From Streptacidiphilus fuscans (GTDB lineage Bacteria > Actinomycetota > Actinomycetes > Streptomycetales > Streptomycetaceae), in contig NZ_JADPRT010000005.1 of NCBI RefSeq assembly GCF_015690355.1, positions 388,503 to 452,502 on the forward strand: a stretch of DNA of 64,000 bases. The letters are read 5' to 3'. Below, piece by piece: positions 1-7,829 of the stretch (position 1 is the stretch's first letter; each line of letters opens with the position of its first letter). Both the position numbers and the translations under genes were made by a program. Below the pieces are notes generated by a model that saw nothing but the letters and a program-made list of their open reading frames with translations, searched no databases and had not been told where the DNA came from.

Positions 1-647
1 GCGCGGTGCACGTGCTGTGCAACAACGCGGGCGTCGGCTCCGGCGCCGAGGGCCGGATGTGGGAGCACGAGCCGAACGACTGGAAGTGGGCCTTCGCCGT
101 CAACATCTGGGGCGTCTTCCACGGCGTCCAGGCCTTCGTGCCGCGCATGCTGGCGGGCGGCGTGCCCGGACACGTCGTCAACACCTCCTCCGGCGACGGC
201 GGCATCGCGCCGCTGCCGACCGCGTCCGTCTACGCGGTGACCAAGTCGGCCGTGGTCACCATGACCGAGTCGCTCTACGCCCACCTGCGCGCGGAGGGTG
301 CGCCGATCGGCGCGTCCGTCCTCTTCCCCGGCCCGCACATGCTGCGCACCGGCCTGTGGGAGTCGCACCGCAACCGCCCCGACCGCTACGCCAAGCAGCG
401 TCCCCGGAAGACCCCCTACCGCAGCCTGGCCCAGTGGGAGGCGGCGATGGAGGCCGCCGGGCAGACGATCGAGTTCACGCCCGTCGAGGACGTGGCCGGG
501 GTCGTCGTGGACGGCATCCGCGCGGACCGGTTCTGGATGCTGCCGCCGAGCGAGCACAGCGACCGTCAGATCCGGGCCCGCTCGCAGTCGATGCTCGACC
601 GCAGCAACCCGGCCTACCTGGAGAAGTTCGTCCTCGGCGACGACTGA
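1..647 (+). CDS. Short-chain dehydrogenase/reductase, 5' end cut by window edge
   Basis: NAD(P)-dependent oxidoreductase of the classical SDR family, missing its N-terminal Rossmann half because the reading frame is already open at base 3. The visible part begins with the NNAG motif that follows beta-4, then the catalytic Ser in NTSSGDGG and the catalytic pair in YAVTKSAV (YxxxK). About 213 residues remain, so roughly 80 are outside the window. The tail has the extended substrate loop (FPGPHMLRTGLW) seen in many actinobacterial SDRs. It lies 31 bp before two amidohydrolase genes on the same strand, which suggests one catabolic operon. Substrate unknown. Confidence 0.85.
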   Translation, partial: AVHVLCNNAGVGSGAEGRMWEHEPNDWKWAFAVNIWGVFHGVQAFVPRMLAGGVPGHVVNTSSGDGGIAPLPTASVYAVTKSAVVTMTESLYAHLRAEGAPIGASVLFPGPHMLRTGLWESHRNRPDRYAKQRPRKTPYRSLAQWEAAMEAAGQTIEFTPVEDVAGVVVDGIRADRFWMLPPSEHSDRQIRARSQSMLDRSNPAYLEKFVLGDD

Positions 648-678
648 GCAGCCCTGCCCTTGGAGGGAGAGGACGACC

Positions 679-2013
679 ATGACCCATGACATCGAGCACA
701 TCGAGGGGTACGAAGACCCCTATCTGATCATCTCCTCGGACTGCCACGCCGGACTGCCGACCGAGGAGTACCGCCCCTATCTGGAGACGGCGCACCACCG
801 CGCCTTCGACGAGTTCCTCGCCCAGGGGGAGGCGCGCCGCGAGGAGGCGACCCGGCTCGGCGTCCGCAACGAGGCCTTCGCGCAGAAGTGGTTCGAGGAC
901 CACGAGGAGGGCCTGCGCGGCGGCTGGGACGCCGCCCAGCGCGACAAGGAGCTGGACGGCGACGGCGTCGCGGGCGAGGTGGTGTTCCCGGACGCGGACG
1001 CCGTCGACTCGCGCACCGCCGCGCCGTTCGGCGTCGGGCTCGGACTCAGCGGCGACCAGGACCCCGTGCTCGGCATGGCGGGGGCACGCGCCCACAACCG
1101 CTGGCTGGCCGAGTTCGTGCGCGCGGGCGGCAGCCCCGAACGCCGGTGCGGCGTGGCCCTGTTGCCGATCACCGGCGACCCGGACACGGTCGTCGCCGAG
1201 GTCCGCCGCGCCCACGCGGACGGGCTGGGCGCGGTCATGATCCCGGCCATGTGGGTGGACCAGGCGCCCTACCACGACCGGCGCTACGACCCGGTGTGGG
1301 CTGTCTGCGAGGAGCTGCGGATGCCGGTGGTCACCCACTCCGGCGCGGCCCCGCGCCACGAGTACGGCGACCATCTGGGCATCTACGTCACCGAGGTGAC
1401 GTTCTGGCCGTCCCGACCGCTCTGGTTCCTGCTCTGGTCGGGCGTCTTCGAGCGGTTCCCCGGGCTGCGGTTCGGCGTCGCCGAGTCCGGCTGCTGGTGG
1501 CTGCCCAACCTGCTCTGGTTCATGGACCGGCTGTACCTGGGCGCGCACGGCGGCAAGAAGCTGTCCCCGTTCTCCGAGCTGACCATGGCCCCGAGCGCCT
1601 ACGTCGACCGCAACTGCTTCATCGCCGCCACCAACACCAAGCGCCGCGAGCTGGCCCACCGCTACGAGATCGGCGTGGACAACATCTGCTGGGGCAGCGA
1701 CTTCCCGCACCCCGAGGGCACCTGGCCCAACACCCGGCAGTGGATGCGCACCACCTTCCACGACATCCCGATCGCCGAGACCCGGCGGATGCTGGGCGGC
1801 AGCTGCGCCGAGGTCTTCGGCTTCGACACCGCCGCGCTGGCCCCGATCGCCCGCCGGATCGGCCCGACCCCGGCCGAACTCGGCCAACCCGAGGACCAGT
1901 CCGCCGTCGAGGCAGCCTGGGCCCCGGCCAAGGCGGTCGGCCGCCACTGGCTGACCGGCCACGACTTCCCGTTCCTCGGCACCGCCGCCCCGACGGAGGG
2001 GAGGACGCTGTGA
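679..2013 (+). CDS. Amidohydrolase family 2 (metal-dependent hydrolase), copy A
   Basis: Predicted 444-residue TIM-barrel hydrolase or decarboxylase of the amidohydrolase-2 family (PF04909). The ATG at 679 is chosen because GGAGGGAGAGG lies just upstream. The same frame is open much further upstream but without coding character. The strand-1 metal motif appears as SSDCHAG (residues 19-25), so only one His of the usual HxH pair is present. A His in THSG near residue 220 and the Asp in WGSDFPHPEGTWP (about 338-350) are the other expected ligands. It overlaps the next gene by GTGA, so the two paralogues are translationally coupled. Substrate unknown; related genes often sit with SDRs in degradation clusters. 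Confidence 0.85.
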   Translation: MTHDIEHIEGYEDPYLIISSDCHAGLPTEEYRPYLETAHHRAFDEFLAQGEARREEATRLGVRNEAFAQKWFEDHEEGLRGGWDAAQRDKELDGDGVAGEVVFPDADAVDSRTAAPFGVGLGLSGDQDPVLGMAGARAHNRWLAEFVRAGGSPERRCGVALLPITGDPDTVVAEVRRAHADGLGAVMIPAMWVDQAPYHDRRYDPVWAVCEELRMPVVTHSGAAPRHEYGDHLGIYVTEVTFWPSRPLWFLLWSGVFERFPGLRFGVAESGCWWLPNLLWFMDRLYLGAHGGKKLSPFSELTMAPSAYVDRNCFIAATNTKRRELAHRYEIGVDNICWGSDFPHPEGTWPNTRQWMRTTFHDIPIAETRRMLGGSCAEVFGFDTAALAPIARRIGPTPAELGQPEDQSAVEAAWAPAKAVGRHWLTGHDFPFLGTAAPTEGRTL

Positions 2014-3275
2014 CCCCTCCCGGCCCCACGCCGCCCGAGCGCTACACCGTCGTCTCCGCCGACTGCCACGCGGGCGCGGACCTGCTCGACTACCGTCCCT
2101 ACCTGCCCAGTTCGCGCCACGAGGAGTTCGACGCCTGGGCCGCGAGCTACGTCAACCCGTTCACCGACCTGATGGCCCCCGAGGCCGCCCGCAACTGGGA
2201 CTCCGACCGCCGGCTCGCCGAACTTGAGCAGGACGGCATCGTCGCCGAGGTCGTCTTCCCCAACACCGTCCCGCCGTTCTTCCCCAGCGCCTCGCTGAGC
2301 GCCGTCCAGCCCACGGCCGAGGAGTACGACCTGCGCTGGGCCGGGCTCCAGGCCCACAACCGCTGGATGGTGGACTTCTGCGCCCAGGCCCCGGGGCGCC
2401 GGGCCGGAACCTTCCAGATCCTGCTGAACGACGTCGACGCGGCCGTGGCCGAGGTGCGCCGCTGCCACGCCGCCGGGCTGACGGGCGGTCTGCTGCTGCC
2501 GGGCGTGCCGCCGGGCTCGCCGGTGCCGGAGCTCTGGTCGGACGTCTACGAGCCGCTCTGGGCGGTCTGCGCCGAGCTGGGCGTCCCGGTCAACCACCAT
2601 GCGGGCTCGGCCAGCCCGGAGCTGCGCGAGGAGCCGGCGGCGCGGGCGGTCTTCATGGTGGAGACCACCTGGTTCTCACACCGGGCGCTGTGGCACCTCG
2701 CCTTCGCCGGGGTCTTCCAGCGGCATCCGCAGCTGCGGCTGGTGCTCACCGAACAGGGCTCCGGCTGGATCCCTGGCGTGCTGGACATGCTGGAGTACTA
2801 CCACCGGCGGCTGGTCGGGGCCGCCGCCTCATCGGGCTCTGCGGCTCGGGCGGCGACGGCGGAGTCCAAGTTCGGCGCGGGACTGGCCGAGCTGACGGGA
2901 GACGGCCCGAGCGCCGCCTGGGAGCGCAACTGCTTCGTCGGCGCGAGCTTCATGCGCAGCCACGAGGTCCCGCTGCGCGACCGGATCGGCCTCGACAAGA
3001 TCATGTGGGGCAGCGACTTCCCGCACGACGAGGGCACCTACCCGTACACGACGGAGGCGCTGCGCGTCGCCTTCGCGGGCGTGCCCTACGACGAGGTCGC
3101 CGCGATGGTCGGCGGCAACGCCGCACGGGTCTACGGCTTCGACCTCCCGGCACTGGACGCACTCGCGGCCAAGGTCGGCCCGCTGGTCGACGACATCGCC
3201 CGCCCGCTGACCGAGACCCCGCCGGGCGCGACCAGTCCTGCCTTCGCCAAGGGTTCGTCCGTGCGGGTGTGGTGA
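2010..3275 (+). CDS. Amidohydrolase family 2, copy B (paralogue of the preceding gene)
   Basis: Predicted 421-residue amidohydrolase, a paralogue of the upstream gene sharing SADCHAG (16-22), the AHNRWM segment and WGSDFPHDEGTYP (about 333-345). The GTG start at 2010 overlaps the upstream TGA (GTGA), giving translational coupling and probably fixed stoichiometry. As in copy A, the strand-1 motif keeps one His. A NHHAGS segment (about 194-199) supplies the strand-5/6 His. The two proteins differ in length and in the loop after the first motif, so they may form a hetero-oligomer or act on successive substrates; that is inference. The 3' end is followed by an 18-bp tandem repeat. Confidence 0.84.
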   Translation: MTPPGPTPPERYTVVSADCHAGADLLDYRPYLPSSRHEEFDAWAASYVNPFTDLMAPEAARNWDSDRRLAELEQDGIVAEVVFPNTVPPFFPSASLSAVQPTAEEYDLRWAGLQAHNRWMVDFCAQAPGRRAGTFQILLNDVDAAVAEVRRCHAAGLTGGLLLPGVPPGSPVPELWSDVYEPLWAVCAELGVPVNHHAGSASPELREEPAARAVFMVETTWFSHRALWHLAFAGVFQRHPQLRLVLTEQGSGWIPGVLDMLEYYHRRLVGAAASSGSAARAATAESKFGAGLAELTGDGPSAAWERNCFVGASFMRSHEVPLRDRIGLDKIMWGSDFPHDEGTYPYTTEALRVAFAGVPYDEVAAMVGGNAARVYGFDLPALDALAAKVGPLVDDIARPLTETPPGATSPAFAKGSSVRVW

Positions 3276-3281
3276 CGGTTG

Positions 3282-3327
3282 TTCAGTCCGTACGGTCTGT
3301 TCAGTCGGTGCGGTCCGTTCAGTCCGT
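3282..3327. repeat. 18-bp tandem repeat, about 2.6 copies
   Basis: Units of the form ttcagtcNgtNcggtcNg start at 3282, 3300 and 3318. The array fills the gap between convergent genes and runs into the last codons of the fatty acid hydroxylase gene. It is one of many unrelated short tandem repeats in this window. Confidence 0.8.
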
Positions 3328-4203
3328 CGGGACCAGGGCGGCGGCCGGTGCGAGCGCCTCGGTGGCGCGGTCGGCCGGCTGCCAGCCCGGGCCCCGGAAC
3401 AGGTAACCGAGCCGGTCGCGCCACCCTCGGGCCGTGGCGAGGTCCCGGCCGATCGAGAGGTACTCGTGCGTCGCCACCCGCAACGGGTTGAACGTCGCGA
3501 TGTTCTTGGTCAGCCCGTAGACCGGCTGGGTGCCCTCCTCGGTGAAGGACCCGAAGAGCCGGTCCCAGACGATCAGGATGCCGCCGAAGTTCCGGTCCAG
3601 GTAGCCACCCTGGGACGCGTGGTGCACCCGGTGGTGAGAGGGCGTGTTGAACAGCAGCTCGACCGGCTTCCCGAGCTTGCCGATCCGCTCCGTGTGGATC
3701 CAGAACTGGTACACCAGGCTGACGGACGAGCAGAACGCCACCGCCGCGGGCGAGACGCCCAGCGCGATCATCGGCAGGTAGAAGACGCCGAAGGTGAGGT
3801 CCGTCCACGGCTGCCGCAACGCCGTCGACAGGTTGTAGTGCCGACTGGAGTGGTGCACCACGTGCTGCGCCCACAGCACCCGCACCCGGTGCTGGCTGCG
3901 GTGCGACCAGTAGTAGAAGAAGTCCTGCGCCAGCAGCATCAACGGCACCGTCGTCCACCAGTGGACACCGACCCGCAGCGGCGTCAGCGCGTAGACGAGG
4001 GTGTAGAGCGCGAACGTCGGGATCTTCCAGAGCAGGTTGGTGAAGAGGCTGCCCAGTCCCATGCTGATGCTGGTCACGCTGTCCCTGGTCGCGTAGCCCT
4101 GCTCGTCCTCGTCCGGATGGACCAGGAACGAGACAATCTCGATGATCGTCAGCAGCAGGAACGCGGGGATGGACCACAGCACGGGATCGGGCAGATTCGG
4201 CAT
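3319..4203 (-). CDS. Sterol desaturase/fatty acid hydroxylase family membrane protein
   Basis: A 294-residue integral membrane di-iron oxygenase (PF04116). The His clusters of the family are all present: HRSQH (101-105), HVVHH (114-118), H170 followed by TERIG, and HHRVHH (190-195). Hydrophobic segments lie near residues 8-28, 50-75, 83-98 and 138-168, with the His boxes facing the cytoplasm. The family hydroxylates or desaturates lipids such as fatty acids, sterols or carotenoids; the substrate here cannot be told. It is a single gene on the minus strand, convergent with the amidohydrolases. Confidence 0.88.
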   Translation of the reverse strand: MPNLPDPVLWSIPAFLLLTIIEIVSFLVHPDEDEQGYATRDSVTSISMGLGSLFTNLLWKIPTFALYTLVYALTPLRVGVHWWTTVPLMLLAQDFFYYWSHRSQHRVRVLWAQHVVHHSSRHYNLSTALRQPWTDLTFGVFYLPMIALGVSPAAVAFCSSVSLVYQFWIHTERIGKLGKPVELLFNTPSHHRVHHASQGGYLDRNFGGILIVWDRLFGSFTEEGTQPVYGLTKNIATFNPLRVATHEYLSIGRDLATARGWRDRLGYLFRGPGWQPADRATEALAPAAALVPTD

Positions 4204-4287
4204 GCGGGCAGCGTAGAGGCGCCGACCTGCGCTGAACAGAGGTCGTTACCGGTCGGTATCAGGCTTCGCGCCGCTGCTGGCCTGGAC

Positions 4288-4854
4288 CTAACTCTCTCCG
4301 TCGCCCTGGCCCTCGCCCTCGCCCTCGACGAGCAGGCGCGCGTAGTTCGCCATCGACCGCTGGTAGCGCGGAAGATGGGGCGCGAGCGCGCCGACCGCCA
4401 GGGACACGGCCTCGCGACCCCGGCCCACGTCGACCAGGCAGAGCGCGAGCGTCGCGGCGACGGCGTCGTTCAGCACGGCCGCGTCCGGGTCGTGGTTCTG
4501 CCGCTCGGCGGTCAGCCACTCGACGGCCTCGTCGACGCGGCCGATGTTCCGCAACGAGCTCGACATCTGCACCACCGCGCGACGCCGCCGCATCCCGGAC
4601 AGGCCGCCCTCCAGCGCCTCCCGGTAGAGCGGCACGGCCTTGTCCGAGTGTCCGGTCGAGTCCCAGGCACAGGCCCGCTCGAACGGCGCGACCGGATCGC
4701 CGTCGGGCAGTTCGTCGGCGAGCCTGTCGATCCGCTCCCGGAACTCCGCCTCGGCCTCGCGCTCGTAGTAGCCGTCGATCTCGGCCCATGCCTCGGCGCT
4801 GCGGCGTTCCCAGTCGTTCCGGTCCAGCGCACCCATGTCGATCTTGTCGGTCAT
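4288..4854 (-). CDS. TPR_5-type tetratricopeptide repeat protein
   Basis: A soluble protein of 188 residues from the ATG at 4854; the frame stays open upstream but those codons look non-coding. The helical repeats (ERACAWDSTGHSDKAVPLYREAL, VVQMSSSLRNIGRVDEA and LALCLVDVGRGREAV regions) and the closing LPRYQRSMANYARLL match the small tetratricopeptide family found across Streptomyces (PF12688). The C-terminus ends in an EGEGEGQGD stretch made by a 6-bp repeat. Function unknown; probably a protein-interaction scaffold. Confidence 0.8.
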   Translation of the reverse strand: MTDKIDMGALDRNDWERRSAEAWAEIDGYYEREAEAEFRERIDRLADELPDGDPVAPFERACAWDSTGHSDKAVPLYREALEGGLSGMRRRRAVVQMSSSLRNIGRVDEAVEWLTAERQNHDPDAAVLNDAVAATLALCLVDVGRGREAVSLAVGALAPHLPRYQRSMANYARLLVEGEGEGQGDGES

Positions 4855-4886
4855 GCCCGGAAGCCTCGCACAGCCGCGGCCGGCCG

Positions 4887-4902
4887 CGCGAAACGTTTCG
4901 CG
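4887..4902. promoter_or_regulatory. Perfect 16-bp palindrome, LacI-type operator candidate
   Basis: CGCGAAACGTTTCGCG is a perfect palindrome with the central CG and GAAACGTTTC core typical of LacI/GalR operators. It lies 33 bp before the TPR_5 start (minus) and about 100 bp before the YhhN gene (plus), so it could control either. No LacI gene is adjacent. Confidence 0.5.
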
Positions 4903-5000
4903 GTTTCGAGGCTCCAGGGTTTCTGCGATTCCGGATCTTCCCACCCATGCGCAGGGCCGTCTACTCTCTGGTAACCCGCAGGCGACCTGAGAGGCAGACC

Positions 5001-5765
5001 GTGCCCGACCCCCGACCAGCCGAGCCCGCACTGGGCCGCCGTATGGCCGGCTACCTGGTCTTCTCCGCCCTGTATCTGGTGCTCACCCTGTTCGGCACGC
5101 GTCTGCTGGGCGGCCTCGCCGAGGACCTGACGAAGCCACTGCTGATGCCCCTGCTGGCGCTCGCCATCCGGCCGCGCGCACCGAAACTGCTGCTCGGCGC
5201 GCTGCTCGCCTCCTGCCTGGGCGACACCATGCTGCTCTTCGGCGGCGCCTGGTTCCTCGTCGGCATGGGCGGGTTCGCCGCCGCGCACGTCTGCTACATC
5301 ACTCTTTTCCGCCGCAGTCTGCCCCGCCTCAGGTCCCGGCGGGGCGGTGGGCTGCGCCGAGGTGGGCGACGCGCGGTGGCGGCGATCGGCTGCTACGCCG
5401 TCGCCTGGGCCACCCTGATCACGCTGCTCTGGCCGGATCTGGCCCCCGGCCTGCGCATCCCCGTCGCCTGCTACAGCCTGCTGCTGGCCGGCACCGCGAC
5501 GACGTCACTCGCCGCGGGCATTCGGACCGGCGTGGGCGGCGGACTCTTCCTGCTCTCCGACTCCCTGATCGCGACCGGTCTGGCGAACTGGCCGCAGCTG
5601 CCCGCCGCCGACTTCTGGATCATGCTGACCTACCTGGTAGGCCAGTACCTGCTGGCGACGGGCTCGCTCGGTTCAGCTACGCCGGACGGTCAGAGCGACA
5701 GATCCACCACGACCGGGGCGTGGTCCGAGGTGCCCTTGCCCTTGCGCGCCTCGCGGTCGACGTAG
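5001..5765 (+). CDS. YhhN family membrane protein (lysoplasmalogenase-like)
   Basis: A polytopic membrane protein with about seven or eight hydrophobic segments, matching the YhhN/TMEM86 family (PF07947), whose members cleave the vinyl-ether bond of lysoplasmalogens. Family marks include KPLLMPLLALAI near residue 45 and SCLGDTMLLFGGAWFLVGMGGFAAAH further on, with SDSLIA near the end. The GTG at 5001 has GAGAGG upstream (254 residues); ATG 5043 is the alternative. The hydrophilic tail overlaps the 3' end of the convergent exonuclease gene by 76 bp. An actual plasmalogen substrate in this organism is not shown. Confidence 0.8.
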   Translation: MPDPRPAEPALGRRMAGYLVFSALYLVLTLFGTRLLGGLAEDLTKPLLMPLLALAIRPRAPKLLLGALLASCLGDTMLLFGGAWFLVGMGGFAAAHVCYITLFRRSLPRLRSRRGGGLRRGGRRAVAAIGCYAVAWATLITLLWPDLAPGLRIPVACYSLLLAGTATTSLAAGIRTGVGGGLFLLSDSLIATGLANWPQLPAADFWIMLTYLVGQYLLATGSLGSATPDGQSDRSTTTGAWSEVPLPLRASRST

Positions 5766-6517
5766 GAGTCGCTGACCGCCCCGACGAACGGCTTGTTGCC
5801 GTAGACCAGGTCGATCCTTATCCCGTAGTTCTTCGGGAAGCTCAACTGGCGGTAGTCCCAGTAGGTGTACGGGTGGTCGTACTTGAGCGGCCGCGGGAAC
5901 ACGTCCGCCAGACCGACCTCCTGCAGGTCCGTCAACGCGGCCCGCTCGGCCGCCGTCACATGCGTCGCGCCCTCGAACTTGGCGATGTCCCAGACGTCCG
6001 CGTCGGTCGGCGCGATGTTGTAGTCGCCGAGCACGGCGAACGGCCGGTCGCCCGCCGCGTCCGCGACCACGGCGTCGCGCAGGGCGCCGAGCCACCGCAG
6101 CTTGTAGGCGTAGTGCGGGTGGTCGACCTCACGGCCGTTCGGCACGTAGACCGACCAGACCCGGACCGGCCCGCAGGTGGCGGCGATGGCCCGCGCCTCG
6201 ATCTCCGGCTCGGCCGGGAGCAGCGTGTCCTCCGCGGCGGCGGCCGGGTCGAGGTAACCGGGCTGACCGGGCAGGTCGCGGACGACGTCCTCGATGCCGA
6301 TCTTCGAGAGGATCGCCACGCCGTTCCACCGGCCCGTGCCGTGCGCGGCGGCCTCGTAGCCGAGCTCGGCGACGGCGTCGTACGGGAAGGCGTCGGTGGC
6401 GCACTTCAGCTCCTGCAGACAGACGACGTCCGGCTGCGCCGAACGGAGCCACTCCAGCAGCTTCTCCAGCCGGGCGTTGACGGAGTTGATGTTCCACGTG
6501 GCGATGCGAACGGTCAT
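5690..6517 (-). CDS. xth: Exodeoxyribonuclease III
   Basis: DNA-repair nuclease (AP endonuclease, 3'-5' exonuclease, 3'-phosphatase) of the exonuclease III/EEP family. The start ATG at 6517 gives MTVRIATWNINSVNARL; a GTG two codons upstream is possible. Catalytic features in order: WNINS with the Asn, CLQELK with the metal-binding Glu, YVPNG, LGDYNIAPTDADVW with the DxN pair, and the final SDHAPVVVDL with the DH pair. About 275 residues, normal for the family. Its 3' end overlaps the convergent YhhN gene by 76 bp, so the two mRNAs are complementary there. Confidence 0.95.
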   Translation of the reverse strand: MTVRIATWNINSVNARLEKLLEWLRSAQPDVVCLQELKCATDAFPYDAVAELGYEAAAHGTGRWNGVAILSKIGIEDVVRDLPGQPGYLDPAAAAEDTLLPAEPEIEARAIAATCGPVRVWSVYVPNGREVDHPHYAYKLRWLGALRDAVVADAAGDRPFAVLGDYNIAPTDADVWDIAKFEGATHVTAAERAALTDLQEVGLADVFPRPLKYDHPYTYWDYRQLSFPKNYGIRIDLVYGNKPFVGAVSDSYVDREARKGKGTSDHAPVVVDLSL

Positions 6518-6593
6518 GGCCACAACCTACCGTCCGCCACCGACAGCACCGCTCAGGCAGACCCATGCTCCTCCCACGGCCGGGTCGGGCCGA

Positions 6594-7019
6594 CTACAGC
6601 CCCCGCGGCAGGAGCGACGCCAGGAACTCTCCCTCCAGCGGGTTGCCGTAATCGCGCGAGGAGACGATGAGGCCGTCCACCACCCGGATCACGTTGATGA
6701 AGCCCAACGTGAACGCCGTGCCGTCTGACGTCGTCCGGCCGTGGACGCGGAACTCAACGATGACGACCTCGGGATCGGCGGTCTCGTGCAGTGCCACGCC
6801 GTCGACCGCGTCGAAGCTCCAGAGTCCCTCGACGGCCTTCATCCGGGCGCGCAGGGTCTCACTCCCCTCGGTCCGGCCGGGGAAGCCGGGCCGGACAAAC
6901 GGCATCTCGACGACGACGTCCGGCGCGTAGAGATCGGCGAGGTCGTCACGACTCCCCTCGACCGTCGTACGCAGCAGCAGTTCGACGGTCTCACGGGCGG
7001 TGCGGTGCTGGTTCGACAT
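6594..7019 (-). CDS. SnoaL-like / NTF2-fold protein
   Basis: A 141-residue NTF2-like alpha+beta barrel protein of the nuclear transport factor 2/SnoaL superfamily (HRTARETVELLLRTT, DLADLYAPDVVVEMPF, then FTLGFINVIRVVDGLIVSSRDYGNPLE). Such proteins are small cyclases, isomerases or ligand binders. The DYGNP tail is a common mark of the SnoaL_2-type group. No polyketide genes are nearby. It is divergent from a TetR gene, which may control it; the spacer holds a 16-bp tandem repeat. Confidence 0.82.
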   Translation of the reverse strand: MSNQHRTARETVELLLRTTVEGSRDDLADLYAPDVVVEMPFVRPGFPGRTEGSETLRARMKAVEGLWSFDAVDGVALHETADPEVVIVEFRVHGRTTSDGTAFTLGFINVIRVVDGLIVSSRDYGNPLEGEFLASLLPRGL

Positions 7020-7052
7020 GGTTCTCTCCTCATCAGGGTGATCAAGACGCTC

Positions 7053-7130
7053 GGAACTCAGGGCGCGTGAAAATCAGGGCGCATGGAAATCGGGGCGCAC
7101 GGAACTCCGGGCACACGGAACCAGGGCTGG
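7053..7130. repeat. 16-bp tandem repeat (4 full units plus partial) in a divergent promoter region
   Basis: Units of the form ggaactcNgggcgcac begin at 7053, 7069, 7085, 7101 and 7117, the last degenerate. The array fills most of the space between the SnoaL-like gene (minus, start 7019) and the TetR gene (plus, start 7233). Copy-number change would shift promoter and operator spacing by about 1.5 helical turns per unit. Confidence 0.85.
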
Positions 7131-7232
7131 GTCGTAGAATCGGAACGACCGCCCCGCTTCGACTTTACGGAACGCACGCCCCGCTTGTCCACGGAAGTTC
7201 CGGACCGGCGCGGCACGGAAGAGGAGTCCCCC

Positions 7233-7829
7233 ATGGCCGAGACCCGTCCACTGCGCGCCGACGCGCGCCGCAACCGCGCCAAGGTGCTGGCTGCGGCGAA
7301 CGAGGTCTTCGCCGCCGAAGGCCTGGCCGTGCCACTGGACGAGATCGCCCGCCGAGCGGGAGTGGGCGCGGGCACGGTCTACCGGCACTTCCCCACCAAG
7401 GAGGCCCTCTTCGAGGCCGTCGTCACCGACCGGATCGAGTCGCTGACCGCTGTGGGGCGCGACGAACTGGCGTCGGCGGACGTCAGTAACCCCGGCTCGA
7501 CGGGCGACGCCTTCTTCCGCTTCCTCGACGTGATGGTGACCGACGCTGGCAGCAAGATGGACCTCGCCGACGCGCTCACGGGCGCCGGGGTCGACCTTCA
7601 GGAGTCCACACTCGCCGTGGCCGCCGACCTGCGTGCGGTGCTCACCGAGCTGCTCGGGCGGGCGCAGTCCGCGGGCACGGTCCGCGCCGACATCGACCTC
7701 GCCGACCTGCACGCCCTCGTCATCGGCGCGGTCGCGGCGGAGCGCTCCCGAGCGGAGCACCGTGGCCTCGCCAAGCAGGTCATCTACGACGGACTGCGCG
7801 TCACCGCGCCGCGGCCGGCCGGGTCGTAG
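7233..7829 (+). CDS. TetR family transcriptional regulator
   Basis: A 198-residue repressor-type protein. The N-terminal HTH is clear (RNRAKVLAAANEVFAAEGL, then LDEIARRAGVGAGTVYRHFPTKEALFEAVV, residues about 13-60). The C-terminal ligand domain resembles the TetR_C group with ADLRAVLTELLGRAQSAGTVRADID. The ATG at 7233 is preferred; GAAGAGGAG lies 9-17 bp upstream. Divergent from the SnoaL-like gene, the likely target. Its stop codon abuts the stop codon of the convergent permease gene with no spacer. Confidence 0.92.
   Translation: MAETRPLRADARRNRAKVLAAANEVFAAEGLAVPLDEIARRAGVGAGTVYRHFPTKEALFEAVVTDRIESLTAVGRDELASADVSNPGSTGDAFFRFLDVMVTDAGSKMDLADALTGAGVDLQESTLAVAADLRAVLTELLGRAQSAGTVRADIDLADLHALVIGAVAAERSRAEHRGLAKQVIYDGLRVTAPRPAGS

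Noticed and set aside
4887-4902. Palindrome as a fourth site of the mannan LacI regulator
   Set aside because: The flanks are CGCG rather than GGN/TCC, and the neighbouring genes have no link to mannan.
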